Source of the DNA: an uncultured Pelosinus sp.
GTDB taxonomy: Bacteria > Bacillota > Negativicutes > Sporomusales > Acetonemataceae
DNA length: 22,608 nt
Reading direction: 5' to 3'
NCBI GenBank assembly: GCA_900542835.1
Contig: UQPB01000048.1
Span: 1-22,608, forward strand
Translations under genes and position numbers: made by a program
Shown: positions 1-6,887 of the stretch, in pieces
Layout of the letters: each line of letters begins with the position of its first letter
Position numbering within the stretch: position 1 is the stretch's first letter
Notes under the pieces: generated by a model
Databases searched by the model: none
The model's input: the letters and a program-made list of their open reading frames with translations, nothing else
What the model was told of the DNA's origin: nothing

Positions 1-26
1 GTTTTCCCTCTGTGCCCTCCGTGTAT

Positions 27-58
27 CCTCCGTGTCCTTCGTGGAATCGTTCTTTGCC
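27..58 (-). repeat. Dispersed repeat, copy A (inverted relative to 1388-1419)
   Basis: Read on the minus strand, this 32-base segment matches 1388-1419 on the plus strand at 28 of 32 positions, including the shared core AACGATTCCA and a following GGACAC-GAGG. A shorter partial copy, TCCGTGGAATCG, lies at 98-109. The surrounding 1-60 is a low-complexity run of CCTCCGTG/CTGTG units. The two full copies flank the araC-type gene as an inverted pair about 1.33 kb apart. I see no transposase or coding potential. Its nature is unknown. Confidence 0.6.
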
Positions 59-133
59 TTTTCCTCCTTCGCGGCGGCAGTTCGTGACTTGCCCGTCTCC
101 GTGGAATCGCACTTTCCCTATCAACTAAATTAA

Positions 134-168
134 AGAGGACTGTACGCCGATCCGGCGCACAGTCCTCT
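134..168 (-). terminator. Rho-independent terminator downstream of the AraC-family gene
   Basis: The arms 134-149 and 153-168 pair at 15 of 16 positions around a three-base loop. On the minus strand the stem is followed by TTTAATTTAG. It lies about 110 bases after the AraC-family stop codon and faces the same way, so it most likely ends that transcript. Confidence 0.7.
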
Positions 169-199
169 CTGGGTATTGGCAACAATCTTGAATTAAGAT

Positions 200-222
200 T
201 TGGCGCAAGCCAAGTTTTGTTT
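200..222. repeat. 23-bp direct repeat, copy 1 (contains TTGGC-GCAA-GCCAA palindrome)
   Basis: The sequence 200-222 is repeated exactly at 291-313. Each copy holds a short palindrome with a GCAA loop followed by TTTTGTTT, which on the plus strand resembles a small terminator. Copy 2 encodes the last residues of the AraC-family protein, so copy 1 is an out-of-gene duplicate of that gene's 3' end. Confidence 0.8.
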
Positions 223-224
223 TC

Positions 225-252
225 CCGGCCAGAAAGCATAGCTTTCTGCCGG
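225..252. repeat. Hairpin between the two 23-bp repeats
   Basis: Arms 225-237 and 241-252 pair over 12 base pairs with a single bulged C and a three-base ATA loop. It lies in the 68-base spacer between the exact 23-bp direct repeats. The arrangement, a palindrome flanked by direct repeats, is what a very small non-autonomous element or a REP-like repeat would leave. No function can be read from it. Confidence 0.55.
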
Positions 253-280
253 ATAACGCAACTAAGGCTTCCGCCTGCGT

Positions 281-1273
281 CTAAACCGACTTGGCGCAAG
301 CCAAGTTTTGTTTATATTCCCTGGGGGTCATGCCGGTGTACAGCTTGAACGCCACTGCGTATTTGCTGGGGTTGGCGTAGCCGATTTCACTGGCGACAGC
401 AGCTATGCTCAACGCGGGATCTTTCAGCAATTCACGGCTCTTCTCCAGTCGCAGCCGTTTGACATAGCCGTAAAGCGTTGTTTGATACGCCTGCTTGAAG
501 CTCTTCTTCAGCTTGCAGCTGTTAGTATGCAGAATCCGTGCCAGTTCGGCGATCGCCGGCGGCTGGCATAAATTCTCCTGCAGATATTGGCGGGCCTGGT
601 TGGCAAGCTGCCAGTCCTGCGGCGGCAGCGGCGGCGTTTGCGGCCGGTCCAGCAGCCGCAGGGAGGAGCCGAGAACATCCAGCACCTTGGCCTGAAACGC
701 CAGATAGCCGCTAATGCCCTCTCCCGGCCCTGCCTGGATGCCGTCCGCCAGTTGCAGCAGATCAAGCGGTGCGGCGGCGACCAGCAGCCGCTGCCTGCCG
801 AACAGCCGGGCTACGCGCAGCCGCCAGGTCTCGTCGAGCTGAGCGGCGCAGTCCGGTGCCAGCCAGCGGGCCAGGTAGTCGTGATGCACATGCAGGGAAA
901 ACCCGCCGTAGCCGTATGCATCTACCGCATAGGCAGGCAGGCTGTTTTTATGATAGTAGAACATGACCTGTCCCGGCTGCAGGGAGTAGGACTCCGCCGG
1001 GGAGTCGAGGCCAACCCGCAGTGTTCCGCGCAGACAGCAGCTTATTTCCAGCATATCAGGCAGAATTTCCTCATTTGTCAGCCGCAGCGATACAGAAAAA
1101 TCGTCACAATAATTCACATCCAGGCCATCGCCCAGCCGGACCCGGCGCATATTGCCGCTGCCGCAGCCACGGCAGATCCGATAGTGGCTGCCGGCTTGTT
1201 TAGATACTGCCGGTGTTAAATACTGATTTCTGATTAACCTGTCGTAATAAGCGCCAATGACGTCCTGTGCCAC
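281..1273 (-). CDS. AraC-family transcriptional regulator, Fur-controlled (PchR-like guess)
   Basis: This is a 330-residue regulator. The C-terminal ~90 residues form the paired helix-turn-helix domain of the AraC/XylS family, ending in the typical IGYANPSKYAVAFKLYTGMT-PREYK segment. The N-terminal half looks like a beta-rich sensor domain and has no recognisable enzyme motif. I chose the GTG at 1273 because GGAGGT (1281-1286) lies seven bases upstream and the promoter sits just before it. An upstream in-frame TTG at 1345 lies inside the -35 element and so cannot be translated from that promoter. A Fur-box match covers the start of the transcript, so the gene is probably induced by iron limitation. 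AraC proteins under Fur control often sense siderophores or related metal ligands (PchR, YbtA). The ligand here is unknown, but corrinoid and TonB genes are next door. Confidence 0.85.
   Translation of the reverse strand: MAQDVIGAYYDRLIRNQYLTPAVSKQAGSHYRICRGCGSGNMRRVRLGDGLDVNYCDDFSVSLRLTNEEILPDMLEISCCLRGTLRVGLDSPAESYSLQPGQVMFYYHKNSLPAYAVDAYGYGGFSLHVHHDYLARWLAPDCAAQLDETWRLRVARLFGRQRLLVAAAPLDLLQLADGIQAGPGEGISGYLAFQAKVLDVLGSSLRLLDRPQTPPLPPQDWQLANQARQYLQENLCQPPAIAELARILHTNSCKLKKSFKQAYQTTLYGYVKRLRLEKSRELLKDPALSIAAVASEIGYANPSKYAVAFKLYTGMTPREYKQNLACAKSV
291..313. repeat. 23-bp direct repeat, copy 2 (inside the 3' end of the AraC-family gene)
   Basis: This is an exact copy of 200-222. Read on the minus strand it encodes KQNLACAK near the C-terminus of the AraC-family protein, and the stop codon at 281-283 lies just past it. 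The present stop may therefore come from the sequence between the repeats, not from the ancestral gene end. Confidence 0.75.
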
Positions 1274-1280
1274 CGCGTTC

Positions 1281-1286
1281 ACCTCC
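1281..1286 (-). promoter_or_regulatory. Ribosome-binding site that fixes the AraC-family start
   Basis: GGAGGT on the minus strand lies seven bases before GTG at 1273. No comparable site precedes the longer TTG start at 1345. Confidence 0.7.
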
Positions 1287-1298
1287 GCCGCCAGTAAA

Positions 1299-1313
1299 CG
1301 ATAATCATTCTCA
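1299..1313. promoter_or_regulatory. Fur box over the AraC-family promoter
   Basis: The minus-strand sequence TGAGAATGATTATCG matches the 7-1-7 Fur consensus TGATAATnATTATCA at 12 of 14 defined positions. It starts four bases downstream of the -10 hexamer, so bound Fur-Fe(II) would cover the transcription start and block it. This predicts derepression under iron limitation. Confidence 0.7.
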
Positions 1314-1316
1314 TTA

Positions 1317-1345
1317 ATTATAACATGGCAGCTACTGATTGGCAA
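1317..1345 (-). promoter_or_regulatory. SigA-type promoter of the AraC-family gene
   Basis: On the minus strand, TTGCCA (-35, 1340-1345) is followed after exactly 17 bases by a perfect TATAAT (-10, 1317-1322). The expected start site is near 1308-1311, inside the Fur box. Confidence 0.75.
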
Positions 1346-1387
1346 TCAACCGCAAATTAAGGGAAGGGCAGTGAGCTGCCCGGGACA

Positions 1388-1419
1388 GGCAAAAAACGAT
1401 TCCAGGGAGGACACAGAGG
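1388..1419 (+). repeat. Dispersed repeat, copy B
   Basis: This is the 28/32 match to the minus strand of 27-58. It lies in the 314-base gap between the AraC-family and cobO genes. The remainder of that gap holds the AraC promoter, purine-rich low-complexity sequence and the cobO terminator. I see no gene in it. Confidence 0.6.
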
Positions 1420-1544
1420 GAGGAAGAAAGGAGCATCCCCGTACCTCCGGCTCTTTCCGGAAAAAGCCGTTCCGCAGCAGCCGGCCCAACAGCCAAAAGA
1501 AAACTGGACGGCGTTGTCCTGACAGGATGGTAAAGAAACAGGCC

Positions 1545-1570
1545 AGGGCTGCGGATTATTCCGCAGCCCT
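1545..1570 (-). terminator. Terminator-like hairpin after cobO
   Basis: This is a perfect 11-base-pair stem (AGGGCTGCGGA with its complement) around a TTAT loop, 18 bases past the cobO stop codon. On the minus strand it is followed by GGCCTGTTTCTTT, which is a weak U-tract. It could stop either strand, though the minus-strand reading fits the gene better. Confidence 0.6.
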
Positions 1571-1587
1571 GCTATTGATCCGGCAGC

Positions 1588-2118
1588 CTAAAACTCGATA
1601 CCCTTTTGCGCTTTAATCCCTTTTTTATAATGATGTTTAATCTCGCGCATTTCCGTAACCAGATCGGCGCGATCGATAATTGCCGGATTGGCGTCACGAC
1701 CGGTCAGCACCAGATGCAGCTCCGGCGGCTTTTGCTCAAGCAGCTCGAGTACGTCCTCCGGCTTGAGCAGGCCAAATTTCACCGCGTAATTAATCTCGTC
1801 CAAAATAATCATCTGCCATTGGCCGGAGATGATTTCCGTCCGTACGGCTCGCAGCGCTTCGGCTGCGGCCGCCTGATGCTCCGCCCGTTCGTCTCCCTGG
1901 CTGTTGCGAACAAAGCCCTCGCCCAGCTGGCGAATAACGAAATCCGGCCCCAGCCGCTGCGCAGACTGCAGTTCGCCATATTTCCAGTTTCCCTTGATGA
2001 ACTGCATGACCAGCACCCGCAGCCCCTGTCCCCACGCCCGCAGGCCCATGCCCAGAGCGGCGGTGGTCTTTCCTTTGCCGTTGCCGGTATGAACAATGAT
2101 TAACCCTTGTGCTGCCAT
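1588..2118 (-). CDS. cobO: Cob(I)yrinic acid a,c-diamide adenosyltransferase (CobO/BtuR/CobA type)
   Basis: This 176-residue protein transfers the 5'-deoxyadenosyl group of ATP to the cobalt of reduced corrinoids, giving adenosylcobalamin precursors in the cytoplasm. The P-loop TGNGKGKTTA is at residues 11-20. It is followed by the family's VLVMQFIKG segment, the acidic ILDEINYA stretch near residue 125 and the TGRDA motif near residue 160. Length and motif order match the CobA/CobO family well and differ from the PduO and EutT types. An AAGGGG element lies ten bases before the ATG at 2118. The gene runs alone, divergent from the SbmA-like ABC gene and followed by a hairpin. It would activate any corrinoid salvaged by the btuFCD/cbiZ genes further along. 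I see no cobalamin riboswitch directly upstream of it. Confidence 0.93.
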   Translation of the reverse strand: MAAQGLIIVHTGNGKGKTTAALGMGLRAWGQGLRVLVMQFIKGNWKYGELQSAQRLGPDFVIRQLGEGFVRNSQGDERAEHQAAAAEALRAVRTEIISGQWQMIILDEINYAVKFGLLKPEDVLELLEQKPPELHLVLTGRDANPAIIDRADLVTEMREIKHHYKKGIKAQKGIEF

Positions 2119-2156
2119 CTGCGTTCAACCCCTTTTCCTATTTTCACGGCGGCAGG

Positions 2157-2189
2157 TTGACACATATCCCGCAGCCGCTTACATATATT
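2157..2189 (+). promoter_or_regulatory. Possible promoter for the ABC transporter gene
   Basis: A perfect TTGACA (2157-2162) lies in the 158-base divergent gap between cobO and the ABC gene. An AT-rich stretch follows at 2180-2202. The best -10 at normal spacing (TACATA, 2180-2185) is poor, and the better TATATT (2184-2189) is spaced at 21. The call is tentative. No Fur box or cobalamin riboswitch is visible in this gap. Confidence 0.35.
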
Positions 2190-2263
2190 TTATTTAGTAT
2201 TTAAACCAGTAAAATTGGCCGGATCTTTTTCATCTGCTGTTCCCAAGCTGCCGCAGCACGAAC

Positions 2264-2269
2264 AGGAGG
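2264..2269 (+). promoter_or_regulatory. Ribosome-binding site fixing a TTG start
   Basis: A perfect AGGAGG lies seven bases before TTG at 2277. The only nearby ATG (2272) is out of frame and too close. Confidence 0.7.
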
Positions 2270-2276
2270 CAATGCC

Positions 2277-3974
2277 TTGCAAAAGAAAAGCCGTCTCAGC
2301 CGCTTAGCGCTATCCTATTGGTTGTCGGGCGACAGTTTCCAGGCATGGACGTTAACCCTTTTAGTCATTGCCAGCACGATGATTATCGTGCTGTTAACCA
2401 CGCTGTTAAACAAATGGCAGGTTGGGTTTTATCAGCAGCTGCAGCATTACCGGCTCAGCGGCTTTATTGACAGCCTGCTCCAGTTCCTGCTGTTTTCAGC
2501 CCTGCTGGCGTTTACTGCCGGCAGTCAGGCAAAATTCCGCATGCTGCTGGAGATTCGCTGGCGCGACTGGCTGACAGGCCGCTATATCGACCTGTGGCTG
2601 AACAGGCAGGCCTACTATTACCTGCGCTTCAATGGACAGACAGCGACGCCGGAGCAGCGGATCAGCGAGGACATCCGCCTGTTCATTGCCACCGGCCTCG
2701 AACTGGCGGTGGGACTGCTCCGCCACAGTGTAGCGCTGGTTGTGTTCGCGCTGACACTGTGGCAGTTGTCAGGCGTTGTCTCCTGGTCGGTTAACGGCCT
2801 GACGGTCGCTATTCCCGGTTATCTGCTGTGGCTGGCTTTGGGGTACTCGCTGCTGGGCTCCTGTTTGACGTTGAAAGTTGGCAAACCACTGATCCGGCAG
2901 ACCATGGCCCAGCAGACGTATGAAGCGGAATTCCGCGCCCGTTTGTCGCAAATTAAGGACTATGATGAAGCCATCGCCCTGGGCAGGGGAGAAGCGGCGG
3001 AAAGCCGCTGCCTTTCGGATTACTTCCGGCCGATTTTTCTCAACCACCTGGCGATCGCCGTCTCAACCCAAAAGCTGACCATGATTTCATCGACCTATTC
3101 CCAGCTGTCGATTGTATTCGCTTTTTTAGCCGCTTCACCGCGCTATTTCAGCGGCGATATCCAGCTGGGACAATTGTTCGAAATATCGGGCGCCTACTGG
3201 TACGTCCATGCCGCTCTGTCTTACTTCATTGAAAGCTTCAGCAAATTCGCGCTGTGGCGAGCCGTCGCCTGCCGCTTAAACGGATTTTCCAGCCAATTGC
3301 AGGAGGCTGCCCGGCTTGGCAGCCCGCAGGGCCGGATCAGCAGCGGCGGCAATCTGGTCCGACTGCAGGACCTCACATTATTCTCTCAGTCCGGCCAGCC
3401 CTTGCTGCAGAATCTGTCACTGGAAATAAAACCGCGGCAAAAGCTATTGATTAACGGTCCGCCCGGCTTTGGTAAAACCACGCTGCTGCGGACGATTGCC
3501 GGGCTTTGGCCTTATTTCAGCGGCACGCTCCACCGTCCCGGTCATAGCGTCACCATGTTCCTGCCGCAGCGCAGCTATATCCCGGCCGGCACGCTGCGCA
3601 GCGCCCTGCTCTACCCCTGTGCGGATATCACCCTGTCCGATGCGGCAATCGGGGATGCGCTGACCTGCTGCAAGCTGGAAAAATGGCGCGACAAGCTGGA
3701 TCACAGCGAGCCATGGACCAAAATACTTTCACTGGGGGAGCAGCAATGCCTGGGATTTGCCAGAGTCCTGCTGCAGCGGCCCGACTGGCTGTTTCTGGAC
3801 GAGGCCACGTCCAACCTGGATCAACAAACGGAAGCGCATTTATATGCGGTATTGCTGCAACGGCTGCCGGCTATCAGCCTGATTAGCGTCGGCCACCGCG
3901 AAACGCTGCAAGCGTTCCACACCCACACGCTGCGGCTTGACATGTCACCGGTTAGTGATCTGAAACACAACTGA
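2277..3974 (+). CDS. SbmA/BacA/YddA-family ABC transporter (fused permease and ATPase)
   Basis: This 565-residue protein has an N-terminal membrane domain (about residues 1-330) of the SbmA/BacA/YddA type, recognisable by the opening LNKWQVGFYQQLQ segment after the first membrane helix. It is followed by one ATPase domain: Walker A GPPGFGKTT near residue 396, signature LSLGEQQ, Walker B WLFLDEATSNLD and switch histidine SVGHRE. The signature LSLGEQQ and the Phe in the P-loop are slightly non-canonical, as is common in this family. Homologues such as Mycobacterium tuberculosis Rv1819c import cobalamin and peptides, so a corrinoid-like substrate is plausible next to cobO. That link is inference. 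The TTG start is supported by AGGAGG at 2264-2269. The last 30 bases overlap the 3' end of the convergent tonB gene. Other family members carry peptides or long-chain compounds. Confidence 0.85.
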   Translation: MQKKSRLSRLALSYWLSGDSFQAWTLTLLVIASTMIIVLLTTLLNKWQVGFYQQLQHYRLSGFIDSLLQFLLFSALLAFTAGSQAKFRMLLEIRWRDWLTGRYIDLWLNRQAYYYLRFNGQTATPEQRISEDIRLFIATGLELAVGLLRHSVALVVFALTLWQLSGVVSWSVNGLTVAIPGYLLWLALGYSLLGSCLTLKVGKPLIRQTMAQQTYEAEFRARLSQIKDYDEAIALGRGEAAESRCLSDYFRPIFLNHLAIAVSTQKLTMISSTYSQLSIVFAFLAASPRYFSGDIQLGQLFEISGAYWYVHAALSYFIESFSKFALWRAVACRLNGFSSQLQEAARLGSPQGRISSGGNLVRLQDLTLFSQSGQPLLQNLSLEIKPRQKLLINGPPGFGKTTLLRTIAGLWPYFSGTLHRPGHSVTMFLPQRSYIPAGTLRSALLYPCADITLSDAAIGDALTCCKLEKWRDKLDHSEPWTKILSLGEQQCLGFARVLLQRPDWLFLDEATSNLDQQTEAHLYAVLLQRLPAISLISVGHRETLQAFHTHTLRLDMSPVSDLKHN

Positions 3975-4842
3975 ACGTGTGACATAACACTCGACCGGCC
4001 GGCCGCTGACGCTGTCTTTAGCCGGTACAAACCGCCACTTGCGTACCGACTCCACCGCCGCCGCATCCAGGCTGGCGTCGCCGCTGGATTTCTTCACACT
4101 GATTGTACCGGGGCGACCGCTGGTTAAAATTTGGATACGCAAATCGACCGTACCTTCAATGCCATTCTGTCTGGCCTGTTCCGGATAGCGGGGCTTCAGC
4201 TGCTGCAGAATACTCGGCGCCTGCAAATTACCGGAACCGCTGCCGGTTCCCCTGCCGGAGCCCGAACCGGAGCCAATACCGGAACCGGAACCTGAGCCTG
4301 TACCGGAGCCGGATCCCGCGCCAATGCCGGAACCGCTGCCGGAGCCAATGCCAGTGCCGCTGCCGGCATCAATGCCGCTGCCGGAGGAAGAGCCGATACC
4401 TGTCCCCTGACCATCACCGATGCCGCTGCCGGAGCCGGTGCCAACACCGGTACCGGCTTCGCCTTGCGCAACCGCAGGCAGGGCGACGCGTTCCGTCGCC
4501 GGTTCCGGGTCAATCGGCAGCGATGCCTCTTCAGCCGGGGTGTCCACAATCGTATCGGCTTCGTCGCCGGCGTCGGCAGCGGCACTTGGCGGCGGCGGGG
4601 ACAGTCGCCGCGGCGGCAATACCGCCATCGCCATTACCGGCCGCCTCCGTCCCACCGCCGCCACCGCCACCGCCGGTTCCGGCGCCGCCACCGCCGCCAC
4701 CGCCGCCAAACGCGGCCAGATCCAGCTCAATAATTTGCTCCGACCGTACAATATCCATGGTCAGCCAGCCGATAGCACCTAAAAGCAGCAAATGCAGCAT
4801 AAACGACAGCAGCCAGGCTTTGGGCCACCGGTTTGCACCCAT
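3945..4842 (-). CDS. tonB: TonB energy transducer, split by a one-base frameshift
   Basis: TonB couples the inner-membrane proton motive force to outer-membrane receptors. The N-terminus (from 4842) has a short basic leader, one membrane helix (residues about 12-28) and a Gly-rich stretch. After a frame change near 4597-4600 come a Pro-rich piece, a long Gly-Ser/Thr linker (4231-4455) and a C-terminal TonB domain with the YPEQARQNGIEGTVDLRI and WRFVPAKD segments. The 898-base span is one more than a multiple of three, so removing a single base (for example one C of the CCCC run) gives an intact protein of about 298 residues. This could be a real disruption, a slippage-switched gene or a sequencing error. 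ATG 4842 is preferred because AGG lies eight bases upstream. No exbB, exbD or receptor gene is in the window. The 3' end overlaps the convergent ABC gene by 30 bases. Confidence 0.8.
4231..4455 (-). repeat. Degenerate Gly-Ser/Thr tandem repeat in tonB
   Basis: About 225 bases of imperfect 6- and 12-base units encode alternating Gly with Ser, Thr, Ile or Ala (GSGSGIGSGSG type). This replaces the Pro-Glu/Pro-Lys spacer of enterobacterial TonB as the periplasm-spanning linker. Such repeats can change length by slippage. Confidence 0.8.
4597..4600 (-). other. Likely frameshift position in tonB
   Basis: The upstream frame reads through poly-Gly into ATVP and then into an Arg-rich tail that ends at 4531. 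The downstream frame reads PPPPSAAADAGDEADTIV. Dropping one C from the minus-strand CCCC joins them as ATVPPPPSAAADAG. Neighbouring GCC/GGC repeats (4588-4620, 4652-4708) could also host the change. Confidence 0.65.
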
Positions 4843-4886
4843 TATCATCACCTCATTGTCAGGAATGCGAACACGCCTGTACTCTT

Positions 4887-4895
4887 ATCATAACA
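4887..4895 (-). promoter_or_regulatory. Extended -10 promoter element for tonB
   Basis: The minus strand reads TGTTATGAT, a TG-n-TATGAT extended -10 element, 45 bases before the chosen tonB start. The -35 region (TTCCTC) is poor, as is usual for extended -10 promoters. It suggests that tonB has its own promoter downstream of chlD. Confidence 0.5.
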
Positions 4896-4923
4896 GAAGA
4901 AATAAGACCGAGGAATAGCCGGC

Positions 4924-4958
4924 AAAAACTTTCGTTACAGACAGACCCTGTCAGAAAG
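4924..4958 (-). terminator. Weak terminator candidate after chlD
   Basis: On the minus strand an outer CTTTC/GAAAG stem and an inner GACAG/CTGTC stem are separated by an asymmetric internal loop and followed by TTTTT. It lies about 60 bases after the chlD stop. It would end the 13-gene transcript just before the tonB promoter, but the fold is imperfect. Confidence 0.35.
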
Positions 4959-5017
4959 AATGAGCCGTTTGTCTCCGTGGCTTTTAAAACACATTCCGGC
5001 AGCAGGCACTTCTCAGC

Positions 5018-6886
5018 TTAAGGCGCCAGATTTTTCACAATCTGGATAATGCAATCGCGTGACAGGTCTTTGATATGATAATAGGTCGATCCCATCAGCA
5101 GCGATAATTTTCTGGCAACCGCCAGACTGATAAAATCGCTTTCCGTATCAATAACCACACTGGAAAAGCCGCTGCGGCCAATTTTCTCGGCAACGCTAAC
5201 CGCTTCGCCGACAGCATCGCCGCCGGCCGCACTGCTGTTGGCGCGGCCATCGGTAACCACAACCAACACCGGCCGCAGCTGCCGGTCCTTTTTTTTCAGC
5301 GTTTCAAGCTGCGTCAGAGCGGCTTCCAGTCCGGCCGCCAGCGGTGTCTTGCCGCCGGTGGGCAGGTTGGCGAGGCACTTTTGCGCCAGGTCGACGCTGC
5401 GGGTTACCGGCAAGATGACTTCGGCGCTCTGACGCCGGAACGCAATCATGCCAACCTGATCGCGTTTCTGATACGCGTCCTGCAGGATGGCAAAGATCGC
5501 CCCTTTGACCGCCCGCATCCGCTGCTGCGCTCCCATTGAACCGCTGGCGTCGACAGCAAACAGGAAGATAGTGCCGATCCGTTTTTCCCTGATTTTTTGC
5601 CGTAAATCCTGCGGGCGGATAGCGACAGCACAGCCATGCTTGGCCCGGGAACGCTGATACGGCGCCGCCGCCCGCAAGGTCGCGTCAAAGGCAAGATCAG
5701 ACACGTCGCCGTTGGGCAGCGCCGCCCGCACATAACGCCCCTGCCTGAGGCTGGTCCGGGTCAGGCTGCGTTTGCCGCTGCCCTGGCGGACATGCCGGTC
5801 CTGCGGCAGCGAGACAGCCAGCTTTGCCTGTGAGAACTGTTGATCAATCGCCTCCGTGCGGTCCTGGGCCTGCTGCTGCGCTCCGGCATCGGCCCCATCG
5901 GGCGGCGGCGACTGGCCGGACTCCGCGTCCGCACCGGCCGGCGCTGCTTCCGGAGACTGATCGCCAGTCTCCTCCTGTTGGGGCTCCGCATCGGGCGCTG
6001 ACGGCGGCTCGGCCTTCGGCTGCTGTGGCGGCGGCGTGGTCTCACGCAGGCGGTGCGGCAGCACAAACGCTGCCGCTTGTTCCATGTCCACAGGCAGCAG
6101 CCAGGAACGGTCGGCGAGAGCGGCAATCGCTTTTGCCGCTTCCAGCAAGAAAATTTCGGCCCGGTGTCCGGCGGTATTGGCCTTGGCGGCATACTGCGCC
6201 GCCAGCTCCAGCATCGCCGCGCTGACTTCCACTGCCGGCAGCAGCGTTTTCGCCGCTTGCAGCATAGCCGCCAATTCCTGCCCGGCCTCACGGCAACTGG
6301 CAATGAAACGGGAGGAGTCGCGTTCAAAGGCGAGCACCCGCCGCAGGATCTCCGCCCGATCGGCAGCGTCAAAATCAGTATCAACCGTTACAAATAAGCC
6401 GAACCGGTCCAGCGTCGCCGGCGGCAAAGTTCCCTCCGCCGGATTCAGCGTACCGATCAGGGTGAATTCAGCCGGATGGCGGTGAGAGATGCCTTCGCGT
6501 TCCACAATATTGAGACCGCGGCCGGCGACCTCCAGCACTGCTGCCAGCAGGTCGCGCCGCAGCAGGTTGATCTCATCGATATACAGTATCTGCTGATGCG
6601 CCCGGGCCAGGAGTCCGGGAGAAAAGGCGGTCTCGCCCCGCGTCAGCGCCTGTTCGATGTCAATAGCACCAAACACCATATCTTCCGTGGCGCTAAGCGG
6701 CAATTCCAGCAGACGGCAGCCGGCGATCGCGTTGAGGGAACGAACAAGACTGGTTTTAGCGGTACCGGCCGCTCCGGCAATCAGTACGCCGCCGGCTGCC
6801 GGGTTGACCAGCGCAATCAGCAGAGCCTGTTTGACGGCTGCCTGGCCGACAATGGCAGTAAAGGGATAAAACCGCTGACACTGCAC
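5018..6886 (-). CDS. chlD: Chelatase D-like subunit (ChlD/BchD; AAA+ plus von Willebrand A domain)
   Basis: This 622-residue ATPase/adaptor subunit belongs to the Mg/Co-chelatase type. It has an AAA+ domain (1-280) with P-loop GAAGTAKT at 38-45 and Walker B LYIDE at 101-105, then a Pro/Glu/Gln-rich acidic linker (284-345) and a C-terminal von Willebrand A domain. The metal-ion-dependent adhesion site residues are DASGS at 446-450, the Thr of GGKTPL and the Asp of VTDGRAN. Together with ChlI it forms the hexameric motor that drives metal insertion by the large CobN/BchH subunit. Unlike many BchD proteins, whose AAA+ motifs have decayed, this one keeps them. The GTG start at 6886 lies one base after the chlI stop, with GGGAGG (6893-6898) upstream. 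An upstream ATG at 6940 lacks a site and overlaps chlI. Confidence 0.9.
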   Translation of the reverse strand: MQCQRFYPFTAIVGQAAVKQALLIALVNPAAGGVLIAGAAGTAKTSLVRSLNAIAGCRLLELPLSATEDMVFGAIDIEQALTRGETAFSPGLLARAHQQILYIDEINLLRRDLLAAVLEVAGRGLNIVEREGISHRHPAEFTLIGTLNPAEGTLPPATLDRFGLFVTVDTDFDAADRAEILRRVLAFERDSSRFIASCREAGQELAAMLQAAKTLLPAVEVSAAMLELAAQYAAKANTAGHRAEIFLLEAAKAIAALADRSWLLPVDMEQAAAFVLPHRLRETTPPPQQPKAEPPSAPDAEPQQEETGDQSPEAAPAGADAESGQSPPPDGADAGAQQQAQDRTEAIDQQFSQAKLAVSLPQDRHVRQGSGKRSLTRTSLRQGRYVRAALPNGDVSDLAFDATLRAAAPYQRSRAKHGCAVAIRPQDLRQKIREKRIGTIFLFAVDASGSMGAQQRMRAVKGAIFAILQDAYQKRDQVGMIAFRRQSAEVILPVTRSVDLAQKCLANLPTGGKTPLAAGLEAALTQLETLKKKDRQLRPVLVVVTDGRANSSAAGGDAVGEAVSVAEKIGRSGFSSVVIDTESDFISLAVARKLSLLMGSTYYHIKDLSRDCIIQIVKNLAP

Positions 6887-6887
6887 G

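Noticed and set aside
587..1219. A 210-codon plus-strand frame
   Set aside because: It lies wholly opposite the AraC-family gene, has no ribosome site or recognisable domain, and is a shadow in GC-rich DNA.
281..1345. Longer AraC-family start at TTG 1345
   Set aside because: The TTG is part of the -35 hexamer of a TTGCCA-17-TATAAT promoter and has no ribosome site. GTG 1273 has GGAGGT seven bases upstream.
1371..1616. An 81-codon plus-strand frame
   Set aside because: It spans the dispersed repeat, the cobO terminator stem and the 3' end of cobO, with no recognisable motif.
4231..4455. Repeat array considered as CRISPR or satellite
   Set aside because: The units are degenerate 6-12 base coding repeats in frame with Gly-Ser residues of TonB. 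There are no spacers.
4103..4918. A 271-codon plus-strand frame rich in Arg, Pro and Cys
   Set aside because: It is the antisense reading of the tonB Gly-Ser and Pro repeats. Composition is low complexity and no start site is supported.
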